From positions 1-16,079 of the forward strand of contig JAWXTY010000032.1 of the NCBI GenBank assembly GCA_044433115.1: DNA of 16,079 nt, read 5' to 3'. The position numbers and the translations under genes were made by a program. Position 1 is the first letter of the stretch, and each line of letters starts with the position of its first letter. Source of the DNA: CAKUIA01 sp044433115. Lineage in GTDB: Bacteria > Verrucomicrobiota > Verrucomicrobiia > Opitutales > Intestinicryptomonadaceae. Below the pieces are notes generated by a model that saw only the letters and a program-made list of their open reading frames with translations, did not search any database and was not told the origin of the DNA. Positions 1 through 6,234 of the stretch are shown here, one piece after another.

Positions 1-31
1 TTCTTAAAGAATGGCTATTAGAAATAGGCAC

Positions 32-55
32 AAAAAAAAACGCCCCGAAAGGCGT
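32..55 (-). terminator. Rho-independent terminator of tRNA-Glu
   Basis: Read on the minus strand, ACGCC pairs with GGCGT across a 6-base loop (stem arms 51-55 and 40-44) and is followed directly by a run of T residues (complement of the A run at 32-40). It lies about 20 bases past the 3' end of the tRNA and fits as its transcription stop. Confidence 0.8.
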
Positions 56-75
56 AATTTAAACTGTGGAAAAAG

Positions 76-149
76 TATCCCCACGGGGATTCGAACCCCG
101 GTCGCTAGAATGAAAATCTAGTGTCCTAACCGGGCTAGACGATAGGGAC
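76..149 (-). tRNA. tRNA-Glu (anticodon UUC)
   Basis: The minus strand folds as a cloverleaf. The acceptor arm is GTCCCTA with TGGGGAT, the anticodon stem is CTAGA/TCTAG around the loop TTTTCAT, which gives anticodon TTC, and the T arm is CCGGG/CCCGT-like around GTTCGAATC. The GTCCC start and TCGTCTAG D-arm are typical of bacterial tRNA-Glu. The 3' CCA is not encoded, so it must be added after transcription. The first acceptor pair appears to be G1-U72 with A at the discriminator position, where E. coli tRNA-Glu has G1-C72 and G73; this end could shift by one base. Confidence 0.93.
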
Positions 150-172
150 ATTAACCATTGTTTAAGTTATCT

Positions 173-201
173 AATATGACTAATATTTTTTTATATTGCA
201 A
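173..201 (-). promoter_or_regulatory. candidate promoter of tRNA-Glu
   Basis: On the minus strand TTGCAA (196-201) is followed after exactly 17 bases by CATATT (173-178), each matching four of six sigma-70 consensus bases. A start near 166 would give a leader of about 17 bases before the mature tRNA. Prediction by eye only. Confidence 0.4.
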
Positions 202-334
202 GCTTTTTTTTGAAAAAATTTATTTTTTTTAAAGTGGCTCATAAATAGGCTTGACCTTTTTCTCTATAAGACTTGAATTGATAACTTAGGTGGGTTCTAA
301 AAATTAGTTTTTAAAAAGTAAAAGAAAAATACAC

Positions 335-363
335 TTGCTCTTTTTTGCCTATTTTGGTCTAAT
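335..363 (+). promoter_or_regulatory. element-borne promoter facing glnS
   Basis: TTGCTC (335-340), a 17-base spacer and TCTAAT (358-363) give sigma-70-like boxes at ideal spacing. The whole unit is identical in copy 2 (12651-12679), where it faces ispH. Transcription would begin near 370 and leave a leader of about 114 bases before the glnS ATG. Confidence 0.6.
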
Positions 364-382
364 TTCCTCTGTTTTTTCGTTA

Positions 383-396
383 GATAATTCATTATC
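383..396 (+). other. conserved small hairpin in element copy 1
   Basis: GATAAT and ATTATC face each other around TC (realistically a 5-bp stem with a 4-base loop). In copy 2 the same position reads GATAAC/GTTATC around TCT, so both partners of the innermost pair have changed together. It lies just downstream of the promoter and would be in the transcript leader. A CCTCCTT sequence follows it. Confidence 0.45.
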
Positions 397-483
397 CTCC
401 TTAAAAACATAGAAAATTAATCTCAAAATAATCTAAAAAATAGCTAAGTGCTAATTTTTAGAACTCACCTTAGTGTTTATAAT

Positions 484-2160
484 ATGGAAGAAGATAATAC
501 ATCTACAAAATCGAAAAACTTTATTTGGCAAATCGTTGAAAATGATATTAACGAGGGGCATTCAAGAATTTCTACAAGGTTTCCCCCAGAACCTAATGGC
601 TGTCTGCATATAGGACACGCCAAGGCAATCTGCCTAGACTTTGGTACGGCAATTGAATATAATGGAACTTGCAACTTGCGTTTCGACGACACTAACCCAA
701 CGAAGGAAGATGTTCGCTTTGTTGAGGCTATTAAAGAAGACATTCAGTGGCTTGGCTTTAAGTGGGATAATTTATATTACGCTTCAGAATATTTCGACAA
801 GCTCTTTAGTTTTGCTATAGAATTAATAGAAGCTGGCAAGGCTTATGTTTGCACACTAAGTCCTGAGGAGTTTAAAGAGTATAGAGGTGTTCCCTACTCT
901 GCTGGCAAAAACAGCCCTCATAGAGATAGATCTATAGAGGAAAATTTAAGGCTTTTCCAAGAGATGAAAGAGGGCAAATACGCTGAGGTTGAGTTTGTTT
1001 TGAGAGCAAAGATTGATATGGCTTCTCCAAACTTGCATATGCGAGACCCTGCTATTTATAGAATTAAGTACGACCACCATCACAATACCGGCGACAAGTG
1101 GTGCATTTACCCTATGTATGACTTTGCTCACTGCCTTTCTGACGCTATAGAGGGGATTACTCACTCATTGTGTACATTGGAATTTGAAGTGCATAGAGAA
1201 CTTTACGACTGGTTTATTGAAAATACATCAGCAATAAATCTAAACGACAGGCAACCTCGTCAATACGAATTTGCAAGGCTCGACTTAGGCTATACTATGA
1301 TGAGCAAACGCCTACTTCAACACTTAGTTGAAAACAATATCGTTGAAGGCTGGGACGACCCTCGTATGCCAACTATATCTGGTATGAGAGCTAGAGGCTA
1401 CACTGCTGACGCTATCAAAAACTTCTGCACTACTATTGGTATAACTAAGTATAAGGGGCTAACTGACTTTGCTTTGCTAGAGCATTGTATCAGGCAAGAT
1501 TTGAATAAAAAGGCTCTTCGCAAGATGGCTGTTTTCGACCCACTTGAAGTGGAAATTGAAAATATTGAAGAGGACTTTATCGACAATTTAGACGCAATAG
1601 ATAACCCAGAAGACGAAAATTCTTCTGTGCGAAAAGTTGCATTTACTAAGAGAATTTTTATAGAGCGTGAAGACTTTTTAGAAGACGCTCCAAAGAAATT
1701 CTTTAGACTATCTACTAATAATGAAGTACGCTTGAGATATGCGTATTTCCTTAAGTGTAAAGAAGTTATAAAAGACGCTAATGGCAATATTTTAAAGCTA
1801 ATTTGCACTATAGACAAAGATAGCAGAGGGGGAGTATCTCCAGACGGCAGAAAAGTAAAGGGTACTATACATTGGGTTAGCACAACTGAAAATGTAAAAT
1901 GTAGTGCAAATCTTTACGACAAATTATTCACTAAAGAGGATATGTCTGACATTCCCGAAGGTGAAACTTTCTTAGATTACTTAAACAAGGAGTCGCTAAG
2001 TACTACTGAGTTTTTTGCAGAAACTTCTGCGTTAACAGTAGAATGTGGCGTGCCTCTACAGTTTGAACGAATTGCCTATTTTGTGAAAGCAAAAGCTTCC
2101 GATAAGGAAAATGTCTTTAATAGGACTATCACCTTAAAGGACGCAAAGAAATTCAAGTAG
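484..2160 (+). CDS. glnS: glutamine--tRNA ligase (GlnRS)
   Basis: Charges tRNA-Gln with glutamine in the cytoplasm, a class I aminoacyl-tRNA synthetase. From the ATG at 484 the protein has 558 residues, close to the 554 of E. coli. The HIGH signature PEPNGCLHIGH lies at residues 35-45 and the KMSKS-type motif MMSKR at 272-276, between them the GlnRS-like MYDFAHCLSDAIEGITHS stretch; a C-terminal anticodon-binding beta-barrel region follows. The frame stays open upstream to a GTG at 448, but those 12 extra residues (MLIFRTH...) are translated from the inverted repeat of the mobile element, and MEED... begins where family members do, so I chose 484. No clear Shine-Dalgarno precedes it. A GlnRS points to direct Gln-tRNA charging. 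The upstream element probably supplies its promoter. Confidence 0.97.
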   Translation: MEEDNTSTKSKNFIWQIVENDINEGHSRISTRFPPEPNGCLHIGHAKAICLDFGTAIEYNGTCNLRFDDTNPTKEDVRFVEAIKEDIQWLGFKWDNLYYASEYFDKLFSFAIELIEAGKAYVCTLSPEEFKEYRGVPYSAGKNSPHRDRSIEENLRLFQEMKEGKYAEVEFVLRAKIDMASPNLHMRDPAIYRIKYDHHHNTGDKWCIYPMYDFAHCLSDAIEGITHSLCTLEFEVHRELYDWFIENTSAINLNDRQPRQYEFARLDLGYTMMSKRLLQHLVENNIVEGWDDPRMPTISGMRARGYTADAIKNFCTTIGITKYKGLTDFALLEHCIRQDLNKKALRKMAVFDPLEVEIENIEEDFIDNLDAIDNPEDENSSVRKVAFTKRIFIEREDFLEDAPKKFFRLSTNNEVRLRYAYFLKCKEVIKDANGNILKLICTIDKDSRGGVSPDGRKVKGTIHWVSTTENVKCSANLYDKLFTKEDMSDIPEGETFLDYLNKESLSTTEFFAETSALTVECGVPLQFERIAYFVKAKASDKENVFNRTITLKDAKKFK

Positions 2161-2180
2161 GGTGCTACTTAAAGCCCTAC
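2157..2180 (+). other. hairpin at the end of glnS without a T-run
   Basis: GTAGGG (2157-2162) and CCCTAC (2175-2180) form a perfect 6-bp stem around a 12-base loop, starting in the glnS stop codon. No T-tract follows, so it is not a standard terminator; it could mark processing or partial attenuation between glnS and the ZIP gene 44 bases on. Confidence 0.3.
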
Positions 2181-2204
2181 ATAATATAAAAAAGAAAGTA
2201 AAAT

Positions 2205-3041
2205 ATGTTTAATGCAGTGATGTTAACTGTAGTTGCTGGTTTGTGTACTGGCTTAGGGGCTTTAATGATATTCTTTACCCAAAAGGTGAAGTTGTCCTTT
2301 TTGGCGTTAGCTATGAGCTTTTCAGCAGGAATAATGCTATATATATCCTTGGTAGGCTTGTTGCCTATAGCACTAGAAAGCGAGTTATCCTTTGGAATTT
2401 TTAATGGACATTTCATTGCAATTGCCCTATTTGCCATAGGGGCAGTCTTTACAGCAATGATAGACTATTTCATTCCTACTCATATATCGAAAGACGACGA
2501 AGACACTTTGGGAGGAAACTTATGCCATTGCCATCATCATAGCAATTCTAAGAACAGCATAAGCGAGATTATAGAGAATAAATCTTATAGAACTGGTGTA
2601 TTCATCGCCTTAGCTATTGCTATACACAACTTTCCCGAGGGCTTGGCTGTCTTTGCCACAGCTAGTGAGAATATGACAATGGGGCTTTCCATTGCAATAG
2701 GGATTGCCCTACACAACATACCTGAAGGCTTGATAGTTGCTCTTCCTATATATGTTGCTACAAAGAGCAAGACTAAGGCTTTTATTTGGGCAACGCTATC
2801 TGGATTGACAGAGCCTTTGGGGGCAATTTTTGGCTATAGCCTAATTTCGAGCTTTGCCAGCCTAGAAGTAATCAGCCTCCTAAATGCCTTTGTAGCAGGG
2901 ATAATGGTATATATAGCCCTAGACGAGTTGTTGCCAATGGCTAAGGAATACGGCAGAGGTCATACTGCAATATTTGGTACATTTATAGGTATGTTATTCA
3001 TAGCCTTTGTATCTATGATTTTAGAATGTCCTAACTGTTAA
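2205..3041 (+). CDS. zupT: ZIP family divalent metal transporter, ZupT-like
   Basis: Predicted inner-membrane importer of zinc or other divalent metals. The 278-residue protein is hydrophobic throughout, with about eight membrane segments. The two family signatures are present: HNFPEG at residues 141-146 and HNIPEG at 170-175, which supply metal ligands in ZIP proteins, followed by TEPLGAIFGY and a VAGIMVYIALDELLP segment as in E. coli ZupT (257 residues). The cytoplasmic loop between helices 3 and 4 holds a metal-binding-like CHCHHH cluster at 107-112. The gene starts 44 bases after glnS on the same strand and may be read from the glnS promoter. The metal specificity cannot be read from sequence. 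The ATG at 2205 has a weak AAAGAAAG upstream. Confidence 0.93.
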   Translation: MFNAVMLTVVAGLCTGLGALMIFFTQKVKLSFLALAMSFSAGIMLYISLVGLLPIALESELSFGIFNGHFIAIALFAIGAVFTAMIDYFIPTHISKDDEDTLGGNLCHCHHHSNSKNSISEIIENKSYRTGVFIALAIAIHNFPEGLAVFATASENMTMGLSIAIGIALHNIPEGLIVALPIYVATKSKTKAFIWATLSGLTEPLGAIFGYSLISSFASLEVISLLNAFVAGIMVYIALDELLPMAKEYGRGHTAIFGTFIGMLFIAFVSMILECPNC

Positions 3042-3047
3042 TTAAGA

Positions 3048-3074
3048 AAAAAAGATAAAATCTTAGTCTTTTTT
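3048..3074 (+). terminator. possible AT-rich terminator after the ZIP gene
   Basis: AAAAAAGA (3048-3055) can pair with TCTTTTTT (3067-3074) around an 11-base loop, starting six bases after the stop codon. The stem is almost all A-T, so stability is low; a weak terminator at best. Confidence 0.3.
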
Positions 3075-3085
3075 GAAAAAAAAGC

Positions 3086-3115
3086 TTTACAAATCCAAAA
3101 AAAATGAGATGATAG
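3086..3115 (+). promoter_or_regulatory. candidate promoter of the COX24-like gene
   Basis: TTTACA (3086-3091) and TGATAG (3110-3115) are spaced by 18 bases (19 if GATAGT is used). A GATAGT -10 also occurs before folA. The element remnant at 3150-3200 lies between this promoter and the gene, giving a leader of about 110 bases. Confidence 0.4.
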
Positions 3116-3149
3116 TTGGCTTATAAATTTAATAAATATAAAAATTTTA

Positions 3150-3200
3150 GGTGAGTTCTAAAAACTAGCAATTGATTATTTTTTAGATTGTTTTATCACC
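3150..3200 (-). mobile_element. remnant of the MITE-like element, copy 3
   Basis: The first 46 or so bases match the gene-proximal end of the full element (compare 12544-12590), beginning with GGTGAGTTCTAAAAACTAG. The rest, including the promoter and the hairpin, is missing, and the sequence ends in CACC. TTA flanks both sides (3147-3149 and 3201-3203), so it may be an internally deleted copy with only the last four bases of its far end left, or a chance flank around a truncated copy. Unlike the two full copies, it points away from the downstream gene. Confidence 0.6.
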
Positions 3201-3229
3201 TTAGATAACAAAAGAAAGCAGAATATAAT

Positions 3230-3331
3230 ATGGCAAACCTTAAGAAAAAACGTAGATTAAAGATGAACAAGCATAAACGTAGTAAGCGTTCAAAGGCTAA
3301 TCGTCATAAGAAGCGTACTTGGTCTAACTAA
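3230..3331 (+). CDS. small basic AURKAIP1/COX24-domain ribosomal protein (bS22/mS38-like)
   Basis: A 33-residue protein, MANLKKKRRLKMNKHKRSK and so on, ending RHKKRTWSN. Over half of the residues are Lys or Arg. The KKRRLKMNKHKR...RHKKR pattern is that of the COX24/AURKAIP1 domain, found in mitochondrial small-subunit protein mS38 and in tiny bacterial proteins such as bS22 of mycobacteria. It most likely binds 16S rRNA in the 30S subunit; this is from family knowledge. The gene stands alone with its own promoter candidate and a terminator downstream, and it lacks a clear Shine-Dalgarno. At 102 bases it is easily missed by gene finders. The ATG choice is firm because no other in-frame start precedes the domain closely. 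Confidence 0.85.
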   Translation: MANLKKKRRLKMNKHKRSKRSKANRHKKRTWSN

Positions 3332-3399
3332 TCATAGTTACATATATTTAGCTTTTTAGCTGAGGGGGTTTAAATTCCCTATAAAAAATCTTTACAATC

Positions 3400-3440
3400 A
3401 ACGCTAGTGTGTTTTATACTACTAGCGTTATTTTATTTTT
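3400..3440 (+). terminator. terminator after the COX24-like gene
   Basis: AACGCTAGT (3400-3408) pairs perfectly with ACTAGCGTT (3421-3429) around a 12-base loop, followed by the T-rich ATTTTATTTTT. The stem is nine base pairs. Two smaller hairpins precede it: AGCTTTTTAGCT and a GGG/CCC stem around 3363-3380. Confidence 0.7.
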
Positions 3441-3509
3441 AGAAATAGCTCTAATTTTAAAGCACTATAAATAAAATAATAAAACAAAGACATAAGGATA
3501 ACTTAATTT

Positions 3510-4784
3510 ATGAAAAAAATATTATTATTTATAGTAGTAAGCTGCTTAGCTTACATAGCTATAGCACAAACAGATTTGCTCTCTCCTAAGACAGAAGAAC
3601 AAAGTCAAACACAAGTCGAAGAAAAGGGCTTTAGAGAAAGCCTAAACGAGCAAGACGAAGGTAGGCTACAAGCGTCTGAGCATTTGAAAGCTTCTATGCT
3701 TGAGTGTTTAGATAAAAGCACTTTGTCAGCAGAAACTAAGGCTACTTTTTCTAAGGAGTATGCAGGCACAAATCTTTTATTTTTGGCTATAGGCGTTATT
3801 TCTATAGTAATTGCTATTATCATTAGATTAATATTAGGCACTACAATCTCTAAAATATCTGAAAAGTTAGAGGCGAAAAAGAAGAGTTTTGGCTTTTATT
3901 TACACGATGTAATCAAGCCTTTAAATGCTTTTATCTTATTGTCTGCAATTTATGTCTTGGCTTACTTAAACATAGCTAATTTAATGGCGATGGTGGTGAT
4001 ATTCAAAATCTTGGCAATATATGCCCTATGGATATGCCTAAGCTTTATATTGTCATTGATAAGAACTTTCTTTAAGCTATTTGCAGGAAAAGTTGAAAAG
4101 ACAAAGCCTTCTTTATTTATGCTAATTCCTCTATTTAGAAGTATAGCAATTTCATTGGCTGTGATAATATTCTTACTTTTGGTATTAGAGAACTTTGGGG
4201 TAAATATTAGTGCAATCATCGCTTCTTTGGGTATTGGTAGTGCAGCTCTCGCCTTTGCATCTCAAGATACTATAGCAAACTTCTTTGGCTCTGTAGCAAT
4301 AATCATCGACAGACCTTTTATCGTAGGCGACGAAGTAATTATCGCTAACTGGCACGGTTTTATAGAAGAGATAGGTTTACGTTCAACAAAGTTGAGAACA
4401 TTCCACTCTGAGTTAATATCTATACCTAATTCAACATTGGCAAACGCCCACATTAGAAACAACTCTGCAAGAACTATACGTAGGGTAGAATTTAGTGTAG
4501 GTCTAGTGTATTCGACTACAAAAGAGCAATTACAATCAGCTGTAGAGGCAATAGAGACTGCACTAAAGAACACAGAAAATGTAGAAGTTGTTATAGTTCG
4601 TTTTGATGAATTTGCAGACTCATCTTTAAATATCTCAATTATATATCTATGCAAAATCACAGATTACGCTGAATTTATGAGAATTAAAGAACTTGCGAAC
4701 TACAATGTTATGGACGCTGTACGCAACTTAGGTTTATCAATGGCATTCCCATCTCGTTCTCTATACATAGAAAAGAACGACTAA
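3510..4784 (+). CDS. MscS-family mechanosensitive ion channel
   Basis: Predicted inner-membrane channel that opens under membrane tension and protects against osmotic downshock. The 424-residue protein starts with a signal-peptide-like segment (residues 1-19, MKKILLFIVVSCLAYIAIA) and a polar, probably periplasmic stretch (20-86). Membrane helices follow at about 88-109, 136-156, 160-184 and 210-228, then the pore-lining MscS segment with LGIGSAALAFASQDTIANFF at 240-259 and the DRPFIVGDEV start of the beta domain at 267-276. The C-terminal region fits the cytoplasmic MscS vestibule. It is longer than E. coli MscS (286) but far shorter than MscK. The ATG at 3510 is preceded by TAAGGATA (3493-3500), a Shine-Dalgarno-like site seen also before argG. 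A strong terminator follows, so it is probably monocistronic. Confidence 0.93.
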   Translation: MKKILLFIVVSCLAYIAIAQTDLLSPKTEEQSQTQVEEKGFRESLNEQDEGRLQASEHLKASMLECLDKSTLSAETKATFSKEYAGTNLLFLAIGVISIVIAIIIRLILGTTISKISEKLEAKKKSFGFYLHDVIKPLNAFILLSAIYVLAYLNIANLMAMVVIFKILAIYALWICLSFILSLIRTFFKLFAGKVEKTKPSLFMLIPLFRSIAISLAVIIFLLLVLENFGVNISAIIASLGIGSAALAFASQDTIANFFGSVAIIIDRPFIVGDEVIIANWHGFIEEIGLRSTKLRTFHSELISIPNSTLANAHIRNNSARTIRRVEFSVGLVYSTTKEQLQSAVEAIETALKNTENVEVVIVRFDEFADSSLNISIIYLCKITDYAEFMRIKELANYNVMDAVRNLGLSMAFPSRSLYIEKND

Positions 4785-4809
4785 TAGCCTAGCAAAACTT
4801 AGCAAAAGA

Positions 4810-4842
4810 AAAACTTGAGTGTTTAATCGCTCAAGTTTTTTT
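4810..4842 (+). terminator. terminator of the MscS-family gene
   Basis: AAACTTGAG (4811-4819) pairs with CTCAAGTTT (4830-4838) around a 10-base loop and runs into a row of seven T residues ending at 4842. It lies 26 bases after the stop codon. Confidence 0.9.
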
Positions 4843-4886
4843 GTGTCCTTATATAAGTAATCTAGCCCTGCCCCAATAGCTAAAGC

Positions 4887-4919
4887 AAAAAAAGGCTTGA
4901 GTTATTTTAAACCCAAGCC
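4887..4919 (-). terminator. terminator of the arginine operon
   Basis: On the minus strand GGCTTGGGTT pairs with AACTCAAGCC (ten pairs including one G-U) around TAAAAT, followed by seven T residues. It lies just after the argG stop and faces the terminator at 4810-4842, so the two converging transcription units are insulated. Confidence 0.92.
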
Positions 4920-4946
4920 CTTATAAGTTTATCTAATTAGTAAAAA

Positions 4947-6200
4947 TTAGTGGCGTTCTAGCTTTGATTGCGACTCGATTAAAGCTCCGTTTTGACGGCG
5001 TGCTCTTTGGCGAAGTCTCAATGCTTGTAGGTGAATGAAACCTGTAGCGTCGTCTGGATTGTATTCACTTTCAACACCTTCCATACTTGCAACTTTGTCG
5101 TCGTATAAGCTAAATTCGCTCTTTCTGCCTACGCAAGTGATAGAGCCTTTATACAACTTAAGTCTAACTACACCACTTACGCAGTCTTGGCTCTTGTCGA
5201 TAAATGCTTGCAAAGCTTCTCTTTCAGGAGCATACCAAAAACCATTATAGATTAACTCAGCGTACTTTGGAGTTAGCGTGTCTCTTAGGTGCATTAGGTC
5301 TCTATCCATAGTCAAGCTTTCCATTTGTCTATGTGCATTTACCAATATGCAGCCACCTGGGGTTTCATAAACGCCACGGCTCTTCATACCAACAAATCTG
5401 TTTTCAACTAAGTCTACTCTGCCTATGCCGTGCTTGCCACCCATTTTATTTAGAGTCTTCATAACTGCAGATGGTATCATTTCTTCTCCATTAATTGCAA
5501 TACAGTTACCCTTTTCGAAAGTCAATTCAACATATTCAGCTTCATTAGGAGCGTCCTCTGGGTCTACACTCAACTTAAACATAGCCTTGTTATCAGGAGT
5601 AGTTGGGTCGAACCAAGGGTCTTCTAAAATACCAGCTTCGTAAGAGATGTGTAGCATATTTCTATCCATAGAATAAGGCTTACTTGCAGAGGCTTCAACA
5701 TCAATATTGTGTTGACGGCAATAATCAATCATCTCAGTTCTGCCAGGGAAAGCGTCTCTAAATTCTTGCATTCTCCAAGGAGAGATAATTTGCAAGTCAG
5801 GAGCTAATGCTGCATAAGTCAACTCAAATCTGCATTGGTCATTACCCTTACCTGTAGCTCCGTGAGATACGTGGCTTGCTCCTTCTTTCTTAGCAATTTC
5901 TATATGAGCTTTCGCAATCAATGGACGAGCGATAGAAGTACCTAAGTAATATTGACCTTCATAGATTGCGTTTGCACGAATCATAGGGAAGATAAAGTCG
6001 CTAGCGAACTCGTCAACTAAGTCTACTGTATAGTGTACCGAAGCTCCCGTTTTCTTTGCCTTTTCAGGAAGCCCATTTAGCTCTTCTTGTTGACCTACAT
6101 CTGCAGCAAAAGTAATAATTTCTGCATTGTAGCGTTCTTTCAACCATTTTACGATTACAGAGGTATCTAAACCTCCTGAATATGCTAGTACTATTTTCAT
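4947..6200 (-). CDS. argG: argininosuccinate synthase
   Basis: Joins citrulline and aspartate with ATP to make argininosuccinate, the penultimate step of arginine synthesis, in the cytoplasm. The 417-residue protein opens with the N-type ATP-pyrophosphatase loop AYSGGLDTS at residues 6-14. Further family stretches are visible: YYLGTSIARPLIAK, VSHGATGKGNDQCRFE and SPWRMQEF, involved in citrulline, aspartate and ATP binding. Its length fits the roughly 400-residue type. It is the last gene of the arg cluster, 34 bases after argF, with its own AAAAGGATAA ribosome site seven bases before the ATG, and is followed by the operon terminator. The next enzyme, ArgH, is not in this window. Confidence 0.98.
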   Translation of the reverse strand: MKIVLAYSGGLDTSVIVKWLKERYNAEIITFAADVGQQEELNGLPEKAKKTGASVHYTVDLVDEFASDFIFPMIRANAIYEGQYYLGTSIARPLIAKAHIEIAKKEGASHVSHGATGKGNDQCRFELTYAALAPDLQIISPWRMQEFRDAFPGRTEMIDYCRQHNIDVEASASKPYSMDRNMLHISYEAGILEDPWFDPTTPDNKAMFKLSVDPEDAPNEAEYVELTFEKGNCIAINGEEMIPSAVMKTLNKMGGKHGIGRVDLVENRFVGMKSRGVYETPGGCILVNAHRQMESLTMDRDLMHLRDTLTPKYAELIYNGFWYAPEREALQAFIDKSQDCVSGVVRLKLYKGSITCVGRKSEFSLYDDKVASMEGVESEYNPDDATGFIHLQALRLRQRARRQNGALIESQSKLERH

Positions 6201-6234
6201 TTATTTATCCTTTTATTTGAAAAAATTATTAAAG

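Larger units (their letters stand above)
289..469 (+). mobile_element. MITE-like element, copy 1 (upstream of glnS)
   Basis: An 181-bp non-coding element bounded by inverted repeats: GGTGGGTTCTAAAAATTAG at the left and the complement of GGTGAGTTCTAAAAATTAG at the right (one mismatch). It is flanked by TTA on both sides (286-288 and 470-472), consistent with a 3-bp target duplication. A second, inverted copy lies at 12544-12726 and differs at only about a dozen positions by eye. No transposase is encoded, so any movement would depend on an enzyme supplied elsewhere. The strand given is the direction of the internal promoter, toward glnS. Confidence 0.85.
150..483. other. intergenic region between tRNA-Glu and glnS
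   Basis: This divergent spacer of 334 bases holds the tRNA promoter candidate (173-201), an AT-rich stretch with long T and A runs (181-240) that shows no gene, and the 181-bp inverted-repeat element (289-469), which ends 14 bases before the glnS ATG. A TTGACC at 251-256 could belong to an older glnS promoter, but I see no matching -10 at proper spacing. Confidence 0.7.

Noticed and set aside
448..483. Use of the GTG at 448 as the glnS start
   Set aside because: The extra residues come from the mobile element end, no ribosome site precedes the GTG, and the ATG at 484 gives the normal GlnRS length.
289..483. A T-box or other riboswitch upstream of glnS, tempting because it is a tRNA synthetase gene
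   Set aside because: No T-box core sequence or terminator/antiterminator pair is present, and the same sequence stands before ispH, so it is explained by the repeated element.
1398..1883. A 161-residue minus-strand frame inside glnS
   Set aside because: It lies wholly within conserved GlnRS coding sequence and has a composition expected from an antisense shadow.
4262..4660. A 132-residue minus-strand frame inside the MscS-family gene
   Set aside because: Antisense shadow of the conserved channel domain; no ribosome site and no recognisable protein.
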